From: Bacteroidales bacterium
Lineage (GTDB): Bacteria; Bacteroidota; Bacteroidia; Bacteroidales; WCHB1-69
Assembly: GCA_017549765.1 (NCBI GenBank)
Contig: JAFYNM010000035.1
Span: forward strand, 1 to 64,000
Length of the DNA: 64,000 nucleotides
Reading direction: 5' to 3'
Below are positions 53,285 to 61,816 of the stretch, one piece after another. A program made the translations under genes and the position numbers. Below the pieces are notes generated by a model. That model was not told the origin of the DNA. It worked only from the letters and a program-made list of their open reading frames with translations, and ran no database searches. Position 1 is the stretch's first letter. Each line of letters opens with the position of its first letter.

Positions 53285-53734
53285 ATGAACGAGCAAGAAA
53301 ACAATGCACCCTTTTTCCGCTTCGAGGATCTGAGAATATATGCCAAAGCCATGGACTATATTTCTTGGCTGTATCGCGTTTTGGATGTGGAATTTAGCAA
53401 TGGTAATCAGAAGGTTCTGGTCAAGGCCTTTCTTAAATCAGCGCATAGCATCGCCTTGAACACAGCCGAGGGATCTTCCCGCAACAAGGCTCAATTTTTG
53501 TACTATCTGAAGATGGCCAAGAGCGCAGTCCGTGAATGTGTTGTCTATACCGAGATAGCAAAGAACGGCAATCTTCTTAACGAGGCTGACTATGACTATT
53601 CGCGAGACAAGCTGATAGAGTTGACTAAGATGATTGGCTCTCTCATTGCTTCTCTCCAGCGCATCGCCAATGTCAGTGAGAGTGACCCCATGGACATGGG
53701 TCAGGCTCCGGCATTTCCGGATGATATGGACTAA
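53285..53734 (+). CDS. Four-helix-bundle protein (S23/IVS family), larger form
   Basis: 149 aa. Starts with a short polar leader, then FRFEDLRIYAKAMDYISW and the family core FLKSAHSIALNTAEGSS (near residue 60), LKMAKSAVRECVVYTEIA; the last 20 residues are acidic and disordered. Unlike the gene at 7939 it has its own promoter and terminator and no flanking inverted repeat, so it looks resident. Function unknown. Confidence 0.83.
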   Translation: MNEQENNAPFFRFEDLRIYAKAMDYISWLYRVLDVEFSNGNQKVLVKAFLKSAHSIALNTAEGSSRNKAQFLYYLKMAKSAVRECVVYTEIAKNGNLLNEADYDYSRDKLIELTKMIGSLIASLQRIANVSESDPMDMGQAPAFPDDMD

Positions 53735-53752
53735 GCGGTATCTGTGAAAAAC

Positions 53753-53792
53753 AGAAGGGTGGCCACTTGAAGTAGGCCACCCTTCTTGTTTT
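53753..53792. terminator. Bidirectional terminator
   Basis: AGAAGGGTGGCC pairs with GGCCACCCTTCT around a ten-base loop, between the convergent genes at 53285 and 53809. Confidence 0.88.
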
Positions 53793-53808
53793 AAGGGATT
53801 TACTTGTG

Positions 53809-54354
53809 TTAGAATGTATAACCGGCTTTCACCTCTATACCGCCATTGAAGCTCTTGTCGCTGGGGAAAGTTCTGAAGAAGAAACCGCCCGTGAAGGAGA
53901 AGGCTTTCACGCGGAAACCGCCGGCGACAGTGCCGTAGAAACCTACACCATTCTTGTTGAGGGTCTCATAGTTGTAAAAACCATGCTCGTCATACCAGTA
54001 ATTTTCCTCCTCCCAGAAATGGAAAGCGGCACCCACGGCCACGTTGATGCAGGGCATCAGTCTGCGGCCACGGTCGAAATAGTGACGATAGTTGACGAAG
54101 AGGGGCACCTCTTGGAAGGTGGCGGTGTTGATGCCATAACCGACACCCAAACCGATAGCGTCTAAGTTGTTGAGGAGGACACCGTTGATAAAGACGCCGG
54201 TGAAGCCGACATTCTTGCCGAAAAATCCGCCATACTCATTGATGAAGTTGTACTGGACTTTTTTGACCGGCTGCTCCTGGGCAGTCAGCACACTGGCACT
54301 CAGGCAGAATACCGCACAAAGCACCATGAGAAAAGATAGTTTTTTGTTCTTCAT
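53809..54354 (-). CDS. Small outer-membrane beta-barrel protein
   Basis: 181 aa from 54354 (MKNKKLSFLMVLCAVFCLS, signal peptide ending LTAQ). About eight amphipathic strands rich in Gly and aromatics (AIGLGVGYGINT, VGFYGTVAGGFRVKAFSFTGGFFFRTF), ending in AGYTF with the terminal Phe of BAM substrates. Ligand or role unknown. Confidence 0.8.
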   Translation of the reverse strand: MKNKKLSFLMVLCAVFCLSASVLTAQEQPVKKVQYNFINEYGGFFGKNVGFTGVFINGVLLNNLDAIGLGVGYGINTATFQEVPLFVNYRHYFDRGRRLMPCINVAVGAAFHFWEEENYWYDEHGFYNYETLNKNGVGFYGTVAGGFRVKAFSFTGGFFFRTFPSDKSFNGGIEVKAGYTF

Positions 54355-54415
54355 AATATTACATTTAAAAAACATTTCTAATAACGATATTGTCTTGCTT
54401 TTATTGCACTAGCGT

Positions 54416-55255
54416 TTACCTATTTCCATAGGGCAGGCTTTGGTCCCACTCCTGGGTTACTCCCCCGATGGTGATGCTTACCTTTTTGGAATCCAGAATG
54501 AGGGCCTCAGCAGTGTTGCTTCCCCCATTCGATTGGTTCGCAGCAGTCAACTCCACAGAGCCACTATCCCATATTACAGGGCTACCATAGGATTGCCAAG
54601 GCCACGTTGAAAGCCTAACAATGTTTTGGTTAACTACCATATTTCTGTGAATGTTGAAGTCAAGAAAGATATAATAGGTAGCGGTGGAATAGTCATGGGT
54701 GTTATGATTGAAAGAACCGTTGCCGGAAATGGTCAGTTTGGAGTTCTTCAGGCTGGAGGGAAGTGTCTCGCTCTCAAAATCCAAGGTCAGAAAAAAGGTG
54801 TTGCTATTACGCAAAATCCATTGACCATCGCCGGCTTTTTCCAGGAAGAACACAGCACCAGCAATCGTTGACGGGAGGTTGCGTCCTATTGTGTATATGC
54901 GCATAACGGCACCTTCGTCATTCAGACTGTTTCCGTGCAACATGGATAAGTATAGTTTGGAGTCGGATCTTTCGTGGTAGATGAGCCAGCTTTGATCTCC
55001 CGTCTCAGTAATCGTGGCATCGTTGAAATAGCGATGCAACAAATTCTCCATTTCAAATTCTGGATTCTCCAAATATTGGTTGAATAGAAGCGCCGGTTCC
55101 ACAATGGAACTGAACAGGTTGTTCATGTCATTTCCCCAACCGTCAAAAATTTGTTTGCCGGTACGGGTCTTGCCCATCTCGCCTTCTCCAATTTCACAAG
55201 CGGCGAGCAGGGCAACTATTACTACGCAGAATATGCCTTTAATCAGTCTTTTCAT
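54416..55255 (-). CDS. Lipoprotein of unknown function
   Basis: 279 aa from 55255; lipobox in VALLAACEIGEG (Cys20). The body is beta-rich with Asn- and Ser-rich loops (NGSFNHNTHDYSTATYYIF) and no recognised domain. It follows the 483-aa barrel gene by 22 bases, so the two are likely co-transcribed and may form a lipoprotein/barrel pair. Confidence 0.75.
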   Translation of the reverse strand: MKRLIKGIFCVVIVALLAACEIGEGEMGKTRTGKQIFDGWGNDMNNLFSSIVEPALLFNQYLENPEFEMENLLHRYFNDATITETGDQSWLIYHERSDSKLYLSMLHGNSLNDEGAVMRIYTIGRNLPSTIAGAVFFLEKAGDGQWILRNSNTFFLTLDFESETLPSSLKNSKLTISGNGSFNHNTHDYSTATYYIFLDFNIHRNMVVNQNIVRLSTWPWQSYGSPVIWDSGSVELTAANQSNGGSNTAEALILDSKKVSITIGGVTQEWDQSLPYGNR

Positions 55256-55277
55256 TGTCTCAATTTTTAATGGGTTC

Positions 55278-56729
55278 CTAAAAATCATAGCCGAAACCGG
55301 CGGAAACAAAGCCTTTCGATCCTATGCCCAACTCCAAGTCGCCAAACCAATGATTGCCTCCCGCTTTGACTCCGAAGGCAGTCAGTTGGAACGCATAGTC
55401 AACGGCGGTGACATTGTACATTTGATTGGTACCGCCAGAGAAAAATCGGGAAACTTGGGGATCCTTGATGTGTTTTATCTGCATGCCCCAACCAAATCCC
55501 GAGTAAAGGGTCACATGCTTGCGGTTGAGATAGGAGAAACGGAGGTCGGGCATGATGGAGCAAGTGAATTCGCTGCCATGACCCGTGATCTTGTCGGTGA
55601 GCCGGTCGCGCCAGGTGTTGTGCACACCGGTGAAGGTGGCGAGTCCGCCCACCCATAACCATTTAGCTACCCGATAGTGATAGTTGAAGGAGAATACAGG
55701 CACATAACGGGTGACGGCATAGTCGCCCAAAGGCCGTGTCCATAAAGAAGGGGAAGAAGATGATGACACATAATTATGGAAAATACCGTCGGATCCATTG
55801 CAAAATGCCAATAAGCTGTAATTGGCAGTCAGGATGGGATCCCCGATGTTAAACTGGAATTCGTGGGAGGGCAGCACTTCCCGCCAAGACTGGTCGTGCT
55901 TGGTCATCTTGTATCTATGGAAAGTGTGCAGATAGGCCACCTGCAGGTTGAGGGAGTGGTTGCGGGTGCTGATTTGCCCCTGATCAGTATTAGGGGAATT
56001 CCAGATAGGCATAGAGTAGTCAAAAGAAGCCGTATTCTGGAAACCGATATTGGTTCCTACCGAACAGCGCAGGATGTCACCGTATGGAAAGATGTATGCG
56101 AATCCAAGATCTGCCAATAGGGAAGTGTACACTTTCACACTTGGCTCAGCTACCACTCCAGTCATGTTAATCCAGTCGGAGCCTATGGATAAAACACGAT
56201 CATAAGAGGGAGAGAGCTTCACTCCGAGGTCACCTGTCAGCCAGAAGCGGTTTTTCAGAGGGACGTGAAACTCCGCCTTGATAGGAAGCATGACATTGTG
56301 ATACCTGTCATCGTATGAAAAGGAGTTTTTCATTTGAAACTCAGCATTGTCAGGCTCAGCAGTAGGCATACGCTCCAAGTGGGGTTTAAGTCTTATGACG
56401 GCGAAGGTGCCGAAGTCAGCACCAACCGAAAAGCCGAAATATTTGAAATGATACGACAACTCAAGCCCCACCTCGCCGCCGAGACTGGGCCGGCTCTCCA
56501 TGAAGTTGTTGTCATAAATTGAGCTTGCTTGGGCCGGCAAAGTCAACTGTGCCTGCGTGGTGACACCGATACAGAACCCCTTGAAGGGATTGTTGTCGAT
56601 AAGTACTGGCGCGTCAGACAGTTGGACCACTTCTTCATCGAAAGTGTCAGTGTCTTCTTGTGCCGACAGGGTTAGTGCCATGCTAAGTAGCAGTAGAGGC
56701 AATGAGATACGAAGCAAGAGTCTTTTCAT
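55278..56729 (-). CDS. Outer-membrane beta-barrel protein
   Basis: 483 aa. Signal peptide ends LTLSAQ. Many alternating strands (VGLELSYHFKYFGFSVGADFG, LGVKLSPSYDR, VTLYSGFGWGMQIKH) and a terminal Phe (SAGFGYDF) indicate a barrel of about 16-18 strands. No porin or receptor signature recognised. First gene of a two-gene operon with the lipoprotein above; its promoter overlaps the divergent 56813 promoter region. Confidence 0.78.
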   Translation of the reverse strand: MKRLLLRISLPLLLLSMALTLSAQEDTDTFDEEVVQLSDAPVLIDNNPFKGFCIGVTTQAQLTLPAQASSIYDNNFMESRPSLGGEVGLELSYHFKYFGFSVGADFGTFAVIRLKPHLERMPTAEPDNAEFQMKNSFSYDDRYHNVMLPIKAEFHVPLKNRFWLTGDLGVKLSPSYDRVLSIGSDWINMTGVVAEPSVKVYTSLLADLGFAYIFPYGDILRCSVGTNIGFQNTASFDYSMPIWNSPNTDQGQISTRNHSLNLQVAYLHTFHRYKMTKHDQSWREVLPSHEFQFNIGDPILTANYSLLAFCNGSDGIFHNYVSSSSSPSLWTRPLGDYAVTRYVPVFSFNYHYRVAKWLWVGGLATFTGVHNTWRDRLTDKITGHGSEFTCSIMPDLRFSYLNRKHVTLYSGFGWGMQIKHIKDPQVSRFFSGGTNQMYNVTAVDYAFQLTAFGVKAGGNHWFGDLELGIGSKGFVSAGFGYDF

Positions 56730-56757
56730 AACAGGAGATTTGAAAAAAATGATGCTG

Positions 56758-56765
56758 CAAAGATA
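56758..56765 (-). promoter_or_regulatory. -7 promoter box for the 483-aa barrel gene
   Basis: TATCTTTG on the minus strand, 29 bases before the start and 11 bases from a divergent box. Confidence 0.6.
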
Positions 56766-56776
56766 TTCATTTTTTT

Positions 56777-56784
56777 TATCTTTG
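56777..56784 (+). promoter_or_regulatory. -7 promoter box for the 56813-xylB unit
   Basis: TATCTTTG, 29 bases before the ATG at 56813. Confidence 0.6.
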
Positions 56785-56832
56785 CAGCCAAGAACTTTTT
56801 TTTTTGCACGATATGGATGCAGCCAAGAACTT
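56783..56832. repeat. 15-base direct repeat in leader and start of the 56813 gene
   Basis: TGCAGCCAAGAACTT occurs at 56783-56797 and 56818-56832, spaced 35 bases, spanning the -7 box end and the first codons. Confidence 0.7.
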
Positions 56833-57307
56833 GAACACTGAAAAGACTATTTCGCCACAGAAAAACGTCTCCCCATCATTTACACCCCAACAACAGAAAT
56901 TGATGGCCAAAGCCAAATCTTGCCTGAAAAGCACGGGCAAGTGGATGAAGTTTTTCTTTATCCTGCTGGTTGTCCTGATCTCTTTTTTAGTGATTGGCGG
57001 AATCACTTTCTTGGTGTGGTCGGTTGTGTATGGCAATCTTCCCAACAGTGACATCCCTTTTTGGTATCTGTCTTTCATCCTCTTAGTGAGTGTGGCCATC
57101 TATGCGATCCCACTTTTCTCCCTCTACAAGTGCATCAAGGCGTTGGACAAGGTGATTCAAGACCAGGACAATAAAGCGATGGTCGATTTTTTCCATAACA
57201 ACTTGTCTCTTTGGATCTTTCTGGGCATATTCACCATCCTCGTCATTTCTATTTACATCATTTTGTATATCGTCTCTATGGTTGCTCATTTGGTGGCGAC
57301 TTTGTAG
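56813..57307 (+). CDS. Small membrane protein (DUF5362-like?)
   Basis: 164 aa from ATG 56813. A polar N-terminus of about 40 residues is followed by three membrane helices (FFFILLVVLISFLVIGGI, FWYLSFILLVSVAIYAIPL, LWIFLGIFTILVISIYIIL). It has the look of DUF5362-type Bacteroidota proteins, but I cannot confirm that. It lies 27 bases before xylB and shares its transcript. Confidence 0.7.
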   Translation: MDAAKNLNTEKTISPQKNVSPSFTPQQQKLMAKAKSCLKSTGKWMKFFFILLVVLISFLVIGGITFLVWSVVYGNLPNSDIPFWYLSFILLVSVAIYAIPLFSLYKCIKALDKVIQDQDNKAMVDFFHNNLSLWIFLGIFTILVISIYIILYIVSMVAHLVATL

Positions 57308-57334
57308 ATTTCACAAGGATAAAACTTACACAGC

Positions 57335-58819
57335 ATGTACTTTTTAGGCATAGATTTAGGCAGTTCTTCGGTAAAAGTGGCCCTGTTGGATGGCGCCACC
57401 GGGAACATGGTGGCCAGCGCCTTCGCCCCGCAACAGGAAGCCCCCATTATGGCCTTGCGCAACGGCTGGGCCGAACAGAACCCCGCCGACTGGTGGGCAT
57501 ACCTCCAGACAGCACTGCACAAAGCATTGAAAGAGGCTGGCATGGCGGGACAAGAAATCCGCGCCATCGGCATCACCTACCAGATGCATGGCTTGGTCTT
57601 GGTGGACAAGGACTTACAGGTGTTGCGTCCCAGCATCATCTGGTGCGACAGCCGGGCGGTGCCCTATGGCGAACAGGCTTTCGGGACGCTGGGGCACGAC
57701 TACTGCCTGACGCATCTGCTCAACTCGCCCGGCAACTTCACGGCGGCCAAGCTGGCGTGGGTGCGGGCAAACGAGCCCGACATCTTTGAGCGGGTTCACA
57801 AGATGATGCTCCCGGGCGACTGGCTGGCCATGCGCATGACTGGCGAGGTGCGCACCACGGTACCCGGACTCTCCGAGGGCATGATGTGGGACTTCAAAGA
57901 GAACACTCTTTCACACTCACTGCTGCGCCACTTTGGCATTTCTGCCGAGATGGTTGCGGACTGCGTGCCCACCTTCGGCCTGCAGGGAGAACTGACAGCT
58001 TCAGCTGCCGCGGAGCTCGGTCTGCCGGCGGGCATCCCGATCTGCTACCGTGCCGGCGACCAACCCAACAACGCCTTCTCACTCAACGTGCTGAACCCTG
58101 GCGAGGTGGCAGCCACAGCAGGCACCTCGGGGGTGGTCTATGGCATCCACGACAGAGTGCAGTCGGATCCGCGCTCCCGCATCAACATCTTCGCCCATGT
58201 CAACCACCGGAGCGAAGAGCCACGGCTGGGTATGATGCACTGCACCAACGGAGTCGGCATACAGAATGCCTGGGTGAAACGGCTGGTGGCGCCGGAGATC
58301 ACCTACGAGCAGTTCAACGAGCTGGCGGCGCAAGCCCCGGTCGGCTCCGACGGTGTGTCGGTGCTGCCCTTTGGCAACGGGGCCGAGCGCATCCTGGAGA
58401 ACAGGCAGGTGGGCGCTTCCATACACGGACTCAACTTCAACAACCATAGTGCCAGCACCCTGGCGCGGGCAGCGCAGGAGGGCGTGGCCTTCTCGTTTAA
58501 ATATGGCATGGACATCATGTGCGACACGGGCATGAGCACCCGCGTCATCCGGGCGGGCCATGCCAATATGTTCCTCAGCCCTATCTTCCGGAACACGTTA
58601 GCCACCATCGCCGATGCCGTCATCGAGTTGTACGACACCAACGGCGCCACGGGTGCCGCCATCGGCGCGGCGCTGGGCTGCGGCCACTACCACACCCCCA
58701 CGGAGGCCTTTGCCTCGCTGAAGAAAATAGCGGTGGTAGAACCCGATATGGCCCAGCGGGAACGCTATGCAGAAGCATACGAGCGCTGGAGAACGGTGCT
58801 GGATCAGCAACTGAGCTAG
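57335..58819 (+). CDS. xylB: Xylulokinase
   Basis: 494 aa, normal for FGGY kinases. N-terminal ATPase motif YFLGIDLGSSSVKVALLDG; substrate region GITYQMHGLVLVDKD; catalytic Asp in CYRAGDQPNNAF; phosphate loop ATAGTSGVVYG; adenosine motif GATGAAIGAALGCG. It phosphorylates D-xylulose to xylulose 5-phosphate. xylA is 4.5 kb downstream and a xylose-type porter 16 kb upstream, rather than in one operon. Confidence 0.93.
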   Translation: MYFLGIDLGSSSVKVALLDGATGNMVASAFAPQQEAPIMALRNGWAEQNPADWWAYLQTALHKALKEAGMAGQEIRAIGITYQMHGLVLVDKDLQVLRPSIIWCDSRAVPYGEQAFGTLGHDYCLTHLLNSPGNFTAAKLAWVRANEPDIFERVHKMMLPGDWLAMRMTGEVRTTVPGLSEGMMWDFKENTLSHSLLRHFGISAEMVADCVPTFGLQGELTASAAAELGLPAGIPICYRAGDQPNNAFSLNVLNPGEVAATAGTSGVVYGIHDRVQSDPRSRINIFAHVNHRSEEPRLGMMHCTNGVGIQNAWVKRLVAPEITYEQFNELAAQAPVGSDGVSVLPFGNGAERILENRQVGASIHGLNFNNHSASTLARAAQEGVAFSFKYGMDIMCDTGMSTRVIRAGHANMFLSPIFRNTLATIADAVIELYDTNGATGAAIGAALGCGHYHTPTEAFASLKKIAVVEPDMAQRERYAEAYERWRTVLDQQLS

Positions 58820-58910
58820 AGGAGGTCGCTTGTTTTTTGAATCCAATCGCCCTGACTTCTTGGGACGGTAAAAAAATAATTTATTTTTTCAAATTATTTA
58901 TAAAAAATTA

Positions 58911-58918
58911 TATCTTTG
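58911..58918 (+). promoter_or_regulatory. -7 promoter box for the DUF5618 gene
   Basis: TATCTTTG, 25 bases before the ATG at 58943. Confidence 0.6.
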
Positions 58919-58942
58919 CAGCCTCATTCAAAACTCAAAACG

Positions 58943-59344
58943 ATGGAACAGAATAATCCCATAGAAGAGGCCAGACGCTATGTGGCCAATGCACAGGAAA
59001 TCATCAAGAAGGCCAACTACGACCCCGATCTGAAGAGTTATACCGACAGCAAATACATTAAGACTGCGGGCAATGTATTGTGGAGCGGGTGCCTTGTGGC
59101 CTTGGATGCCGTATTGAACGTGCGTGAAGGCAAAGGAAGACCTTCCATAGAAAAGTACAAAGAAGCAGCTGGCAAGCGTGACCGCAAGCTGCTTCACTTC
59201 ATCATGCTTGGGTACGACACCCTGCATTTAGTGATGGGCTATGATGGCAACAAAGAAAAGAAAGTCTGCGATGCCGGCTTTGAGAGAGCTGATGCCATCA
59301 TCGACCGCTGTGCGCTGCTGTACCCGGGCACGGCGTGCGCCTAA
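58943..59344 (+). CDS. DUF5618-like helical protein
   Basis: 133 aa from ATG 58943; the earlier in-frame start overlaps the promoter. All-helical, with NPIEEARRYVANAQEIIK, YTDSKYIKTAGNVLWSG and LHFIMLGYDTLHLVMGYDG, as in DUF5618 proteins, which resemble HEPN-type bundles. No secretion signal. Function unknown. Confidence 0.75.
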   Translation: MEQNNPIEEARRYVANAQEIIKKANYDPDLKSYTDSKYIKTAGNVLWSGCLVALDAVLNVREGKGRPSIEKYKEAAGKRDRKLLHFIMLGYDTLHLVMGYDGNKEKKVCDAGFERADAIIDRCALLYPGTACA

Positions 59345-59346
59345 AA

Positions 59347-60330
59347 TCACTCCCACACCAGTTTGGCCCCACCACTGACATCCACTTTTCCAACTGCCGA
59401 ATAATTCGTGATGTACGCAGTGTCCGAAACGTTGGCTTTTATAGTACTGGTGCCATAATTGGTAATGTGCGCTTTCATTGCCTTTAGGTATTGCGCAGAG
59501 ACATCACCCGTACCGACATTAACAATCCTGATTGATTCTGCAATACCGTTCAGGACCATATCACCCGACCCCAAATTCTTCAGCTCCAGTTGTTTTACAT
59601 TTATATTCTGGACCTTAAGAGTCCCTGTCCCCTTGTTCTGCAGCGCCAGTTCTCCGACTCCGTTCTTCATCATGTTCACAAACACATCTCCCACCCCTGC
59701 GTTATTGATCACCACAGAACCGGCTGAGCACTGACAGGCATGCAGGCTGACATCTCCCGTCCCCGAGTTGTGAATGAGCAGAGAGCCCGTTTTGATGACG
59801 CTGGAAGTGGGTACAACAATATCACCGACGCCATGATTGAAAAGTTCCAAAGAGTTCTCGATTTGTTGTGATTGTAAAACACAGTCGCCAGTGCCGTTCA
59901 GAACAATGGAGAGATTCACTTCGGCTCGTTTTTCAATAGTCACATCGCCAACATTCTGTATGGTCACCTCCTCAAGATGCGGCACGTCAACCTCCACCTT
60001 AATCTTGGCCTTGTTGTAAGAGATGTTCTTGTCCTCCATACAAATGTACAGCTTGTCGTCTTTCACAAGTACTTGAATATGGTCGATGACATGGTCGTCG
60101 GCAGTCACGGTGACTTCGTGCCGAGTGCCCTGCCGAATCACCACATCACCGAGGAAGTAGTTGATGTCCACAGACTTGAAGGGTCTCAGCATGATTTCCC
60201 TGATGACAGTATTTTCGCTGGTCTTGCCGTGTGACGGCACAGACGATGAAGAGACGTACTCGATTCGTGTCTGCGAAGACAACAAACCGAATGACAATAT
60301 CATAACGAATAGCACAAGTGTTCTTTTCAT
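59347..60330 (-). CDS. Exported head-GIN (DUF2807) protein
   Basis: 327 aa from 60330; signal peptide ends LLSSQ. The body is a beta-helix of about 20-residue turns that repeat N-x-G-x-G-D/T, for instance LNGTGDCVL, FNHGVGDIVV, HNSGTGDVSL, NNAGVGDVFV, NLGSGDMVL and NVGTGDVSA. This is the DUF2807 putative adhesin head domain, here covering nearly the whole protein. It follows the sigma-factor gene by 11 bases, so that regulator may control it. No anchor or T9SS domain. Confidence 0.87.
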   Translation of the reverse strand: MKRTLVLFVMILSFGLLSSQTRIEYVSSSSVPSHGKTSENTVIREIMLRPFKSVDINYFLGDVVIRQGTRHEVTVTADDHVIDHIQVLVKDDKLYICMEDKNISYNKAKIKVEVDVPHLEEVTIQNVGDVTIEKRAEVNLSIVLNGTGDCVLQSQQIENSLELFNHGVGDIVVPTSSVIKTGSLLIHNSGTGDVSLHACQCSAGSVVINNAGVGDVFVNMMKNGVGELALQNKGTGTLKVQNINVKQLELKNLGSGDMVLNGIAESIRIVNVGTGDVSAQYLKAMKAHITNYGTSTIKANVSDTAYITNYSAVGKVDVSGGAKLVWE

Positions 60331-60341
60331 AATGTTGGATT

Positions 60342-61688
60342 TTAATGGTGATTGATTAATTCTTCCCTTTTGTGAATCACGGGCACCACCTCCTTGCCTG
60401 TCAGATCGATAAAGCCATAGAAGTTGCCTTTCCGCACCAGTGCGCAACCATCGCGGTAGAAGCCGAATTTCCCGATTTCATCATATTGGGGGTGTACCAC
60501 CTCCTTTCCAGAGGAGTCCACAAATCCTTTGAAACCGAACCGGTCCACCATTGCCCAGCCGCTCCTATATTCGTCGAATGGCTCTATGTGCGAAAACAGG
60601 GGTGGCACGATCTCATTCCCTTGCTCGTCGGCTAACCCGCAATAGCCGTGTCGCAAGAATATCTTAAGGCTATGATGGGATGATGGCGGGGTCGTGCGTG
60701 GCTCTTCGGACAATGATGGAGTTGATGATTCGGCAGATGACTCTGTAGTTAGACTTGTGGACAGGGCTGACACTTTGGAAGCGTCCTCTTGAAGTGACGG
60801 TGCGCTCAACGTCTCCACAACAGAGATGGTGTCTGACTCTTGTTGCGGGTCGATTGTTTGCGTTCTGAGTGTATCCACGGGCAAACCAGGGTTGTGGGGG
60901 ACCGTCGGCTCCGAAGGCTGGGCTTGCCATACGGCCACGGAACTCGCCACGGCAGTGGTGATAACGCCCGTGGCGATGGCTGGTGCCTTGGCGGCGGACA
61001 AGGCTAACCAGGCAGAGGGCTTCGGAGCAGCAGCCCACTGAAATGCCCCTAACGGGGAAGGGCTCGCCGGTGCCATGGACAGATGTTTCAACTTGGTCAC
61101 ACAGATCCGGTCAACGGCGCGGCTGTGGTGCGATATCAACAGGAGCAAGGTCATGATGCTTGATTTTTTATGGTGATGCTTGTCGGTTAAAAGATGCTGC
61201 AGTTGCACACGCGCCTCCGCAAGGTAACGCTTGGAACTTCTGACCCCTATCTGAAGAAGTTCGGCAATCTTGGTATGCTTGTGACCCTCAAAAACATACA
61301 GATTAAACACGGCGCGATGCTTGTCGGGGAGCTTTCCAAGGGCTTCCAACACATCCTCCTCCGTAAAGTCGTCAGCCCGCAACGTATGGTCGTCCTCCTC
61401 CCAATGGTCGTCCATCTCGACACTCTCCAGCAATTCGACCTCCTCTATCGGCTGAAACTGCGGTTGTCGGCGTAGATAGTCCAAGGTGTTGTTGAGGTTG
61501 AGGCGCATCAGCCATCCTTCAAAACTGCCCAGCCGCCGATAACTGTCCGATTTCTCAATGGCCTTGAGAAACGCATCATGGGCCAAGTCCTCCGCCAAAG
61601 CGCGGTCGCTCACATAGCGGCAATTCACGCCGATCATCCTGCCGATGTTGCGCTGGTATGCCCTCGTCCAGAAACGCTGTGCCTGCAT
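60342..61688 (-). CDS. Sigma-70-family factor fused to membrane segment and WG repeats
   Basis: 448 aa in one frame. Residues 1-75 are sigma region 2 (RALAEDLAHDAFLKAIEK, SFEGWLMRLNLNNTLDYLRR) and 105-165 sigma region 4 (EDVLEALGKLPDKHRAVF, IAELLQIGVRSSKRYL). Residues ~226-253 are a hydrophobic segment (AWLALSAAKAPAIATGV), followed by ~90 Ser/Thr/Pro/Glu-rich residues and, at 345-440, three WG-type repeats (YCGLADEQGNEIVPPLF, FKGFVDSSGKEVVHPQYDE, FYGFIDLTGKEVVPVIH). This suggests an ECF-type sigma tethered to the membrane with a periplasmic WG domain. Topology and activity are inferred. Confidence 0.82.
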   Translation of the reverse strand: MQAQRFWTRAYQRNIGRMIGVNCRYVSDRALAEDLAHDAFLKAIEKSDSYRRLGSFEGWLMRLNLNNTLDYLRRQPQFQPIEEVELLESVEMDDHWEEDDHTLRADDFTEEDVLEALGKLPDKHRAVFNLYVFEGHKHTKIAELLQIGVRSSKRYLAEARVQLQHLLTDKHHHKKSSIMTLLLLISHHSRAVDRICVTKLKHLSMAPASPSPLGAFQWAAAPKPSAWLALSAAKAPAIATGVITTAVASSVAVWQAQPSEPTVPHNPGLPVDTLRTQTIDPQQESDTISVVETLSAPSLQEDASKVSALSTSLTTESSAESSTPSLSEEPRTTPPSSHHSLKIFLRHGYCGLADEQGNEIVPPLFSHIEPFDEYRSGWAMVDRFGFKGFVDSSGKEVVHPQYDEIGKFGFYRDGCALVRKGNFYGFIDLTGKEVVPVIHKREELINHH

Positions 61689-61711
61689 CTATCCTTTTTT
61701 ATTAGAAGACG

Positions 61712-61719
61712 CAAAAATA
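61712..61719 (-). promoter_or_regulatory. -7 promoter box for the sigma-factor gene
   Basis: TATTTTTG on the minus strand, 24 bases before the start. Confidence 0.6.
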
Positions 61720-61816
61720 CAAAAAGGGGCCAAACACCATGTGGCCGACACAGGCAGGATGATGCAAAAGTCTAAGTGTGGTCTTGAAATGAAGCTTAAT
61801 AAAATATCAGCATGGA

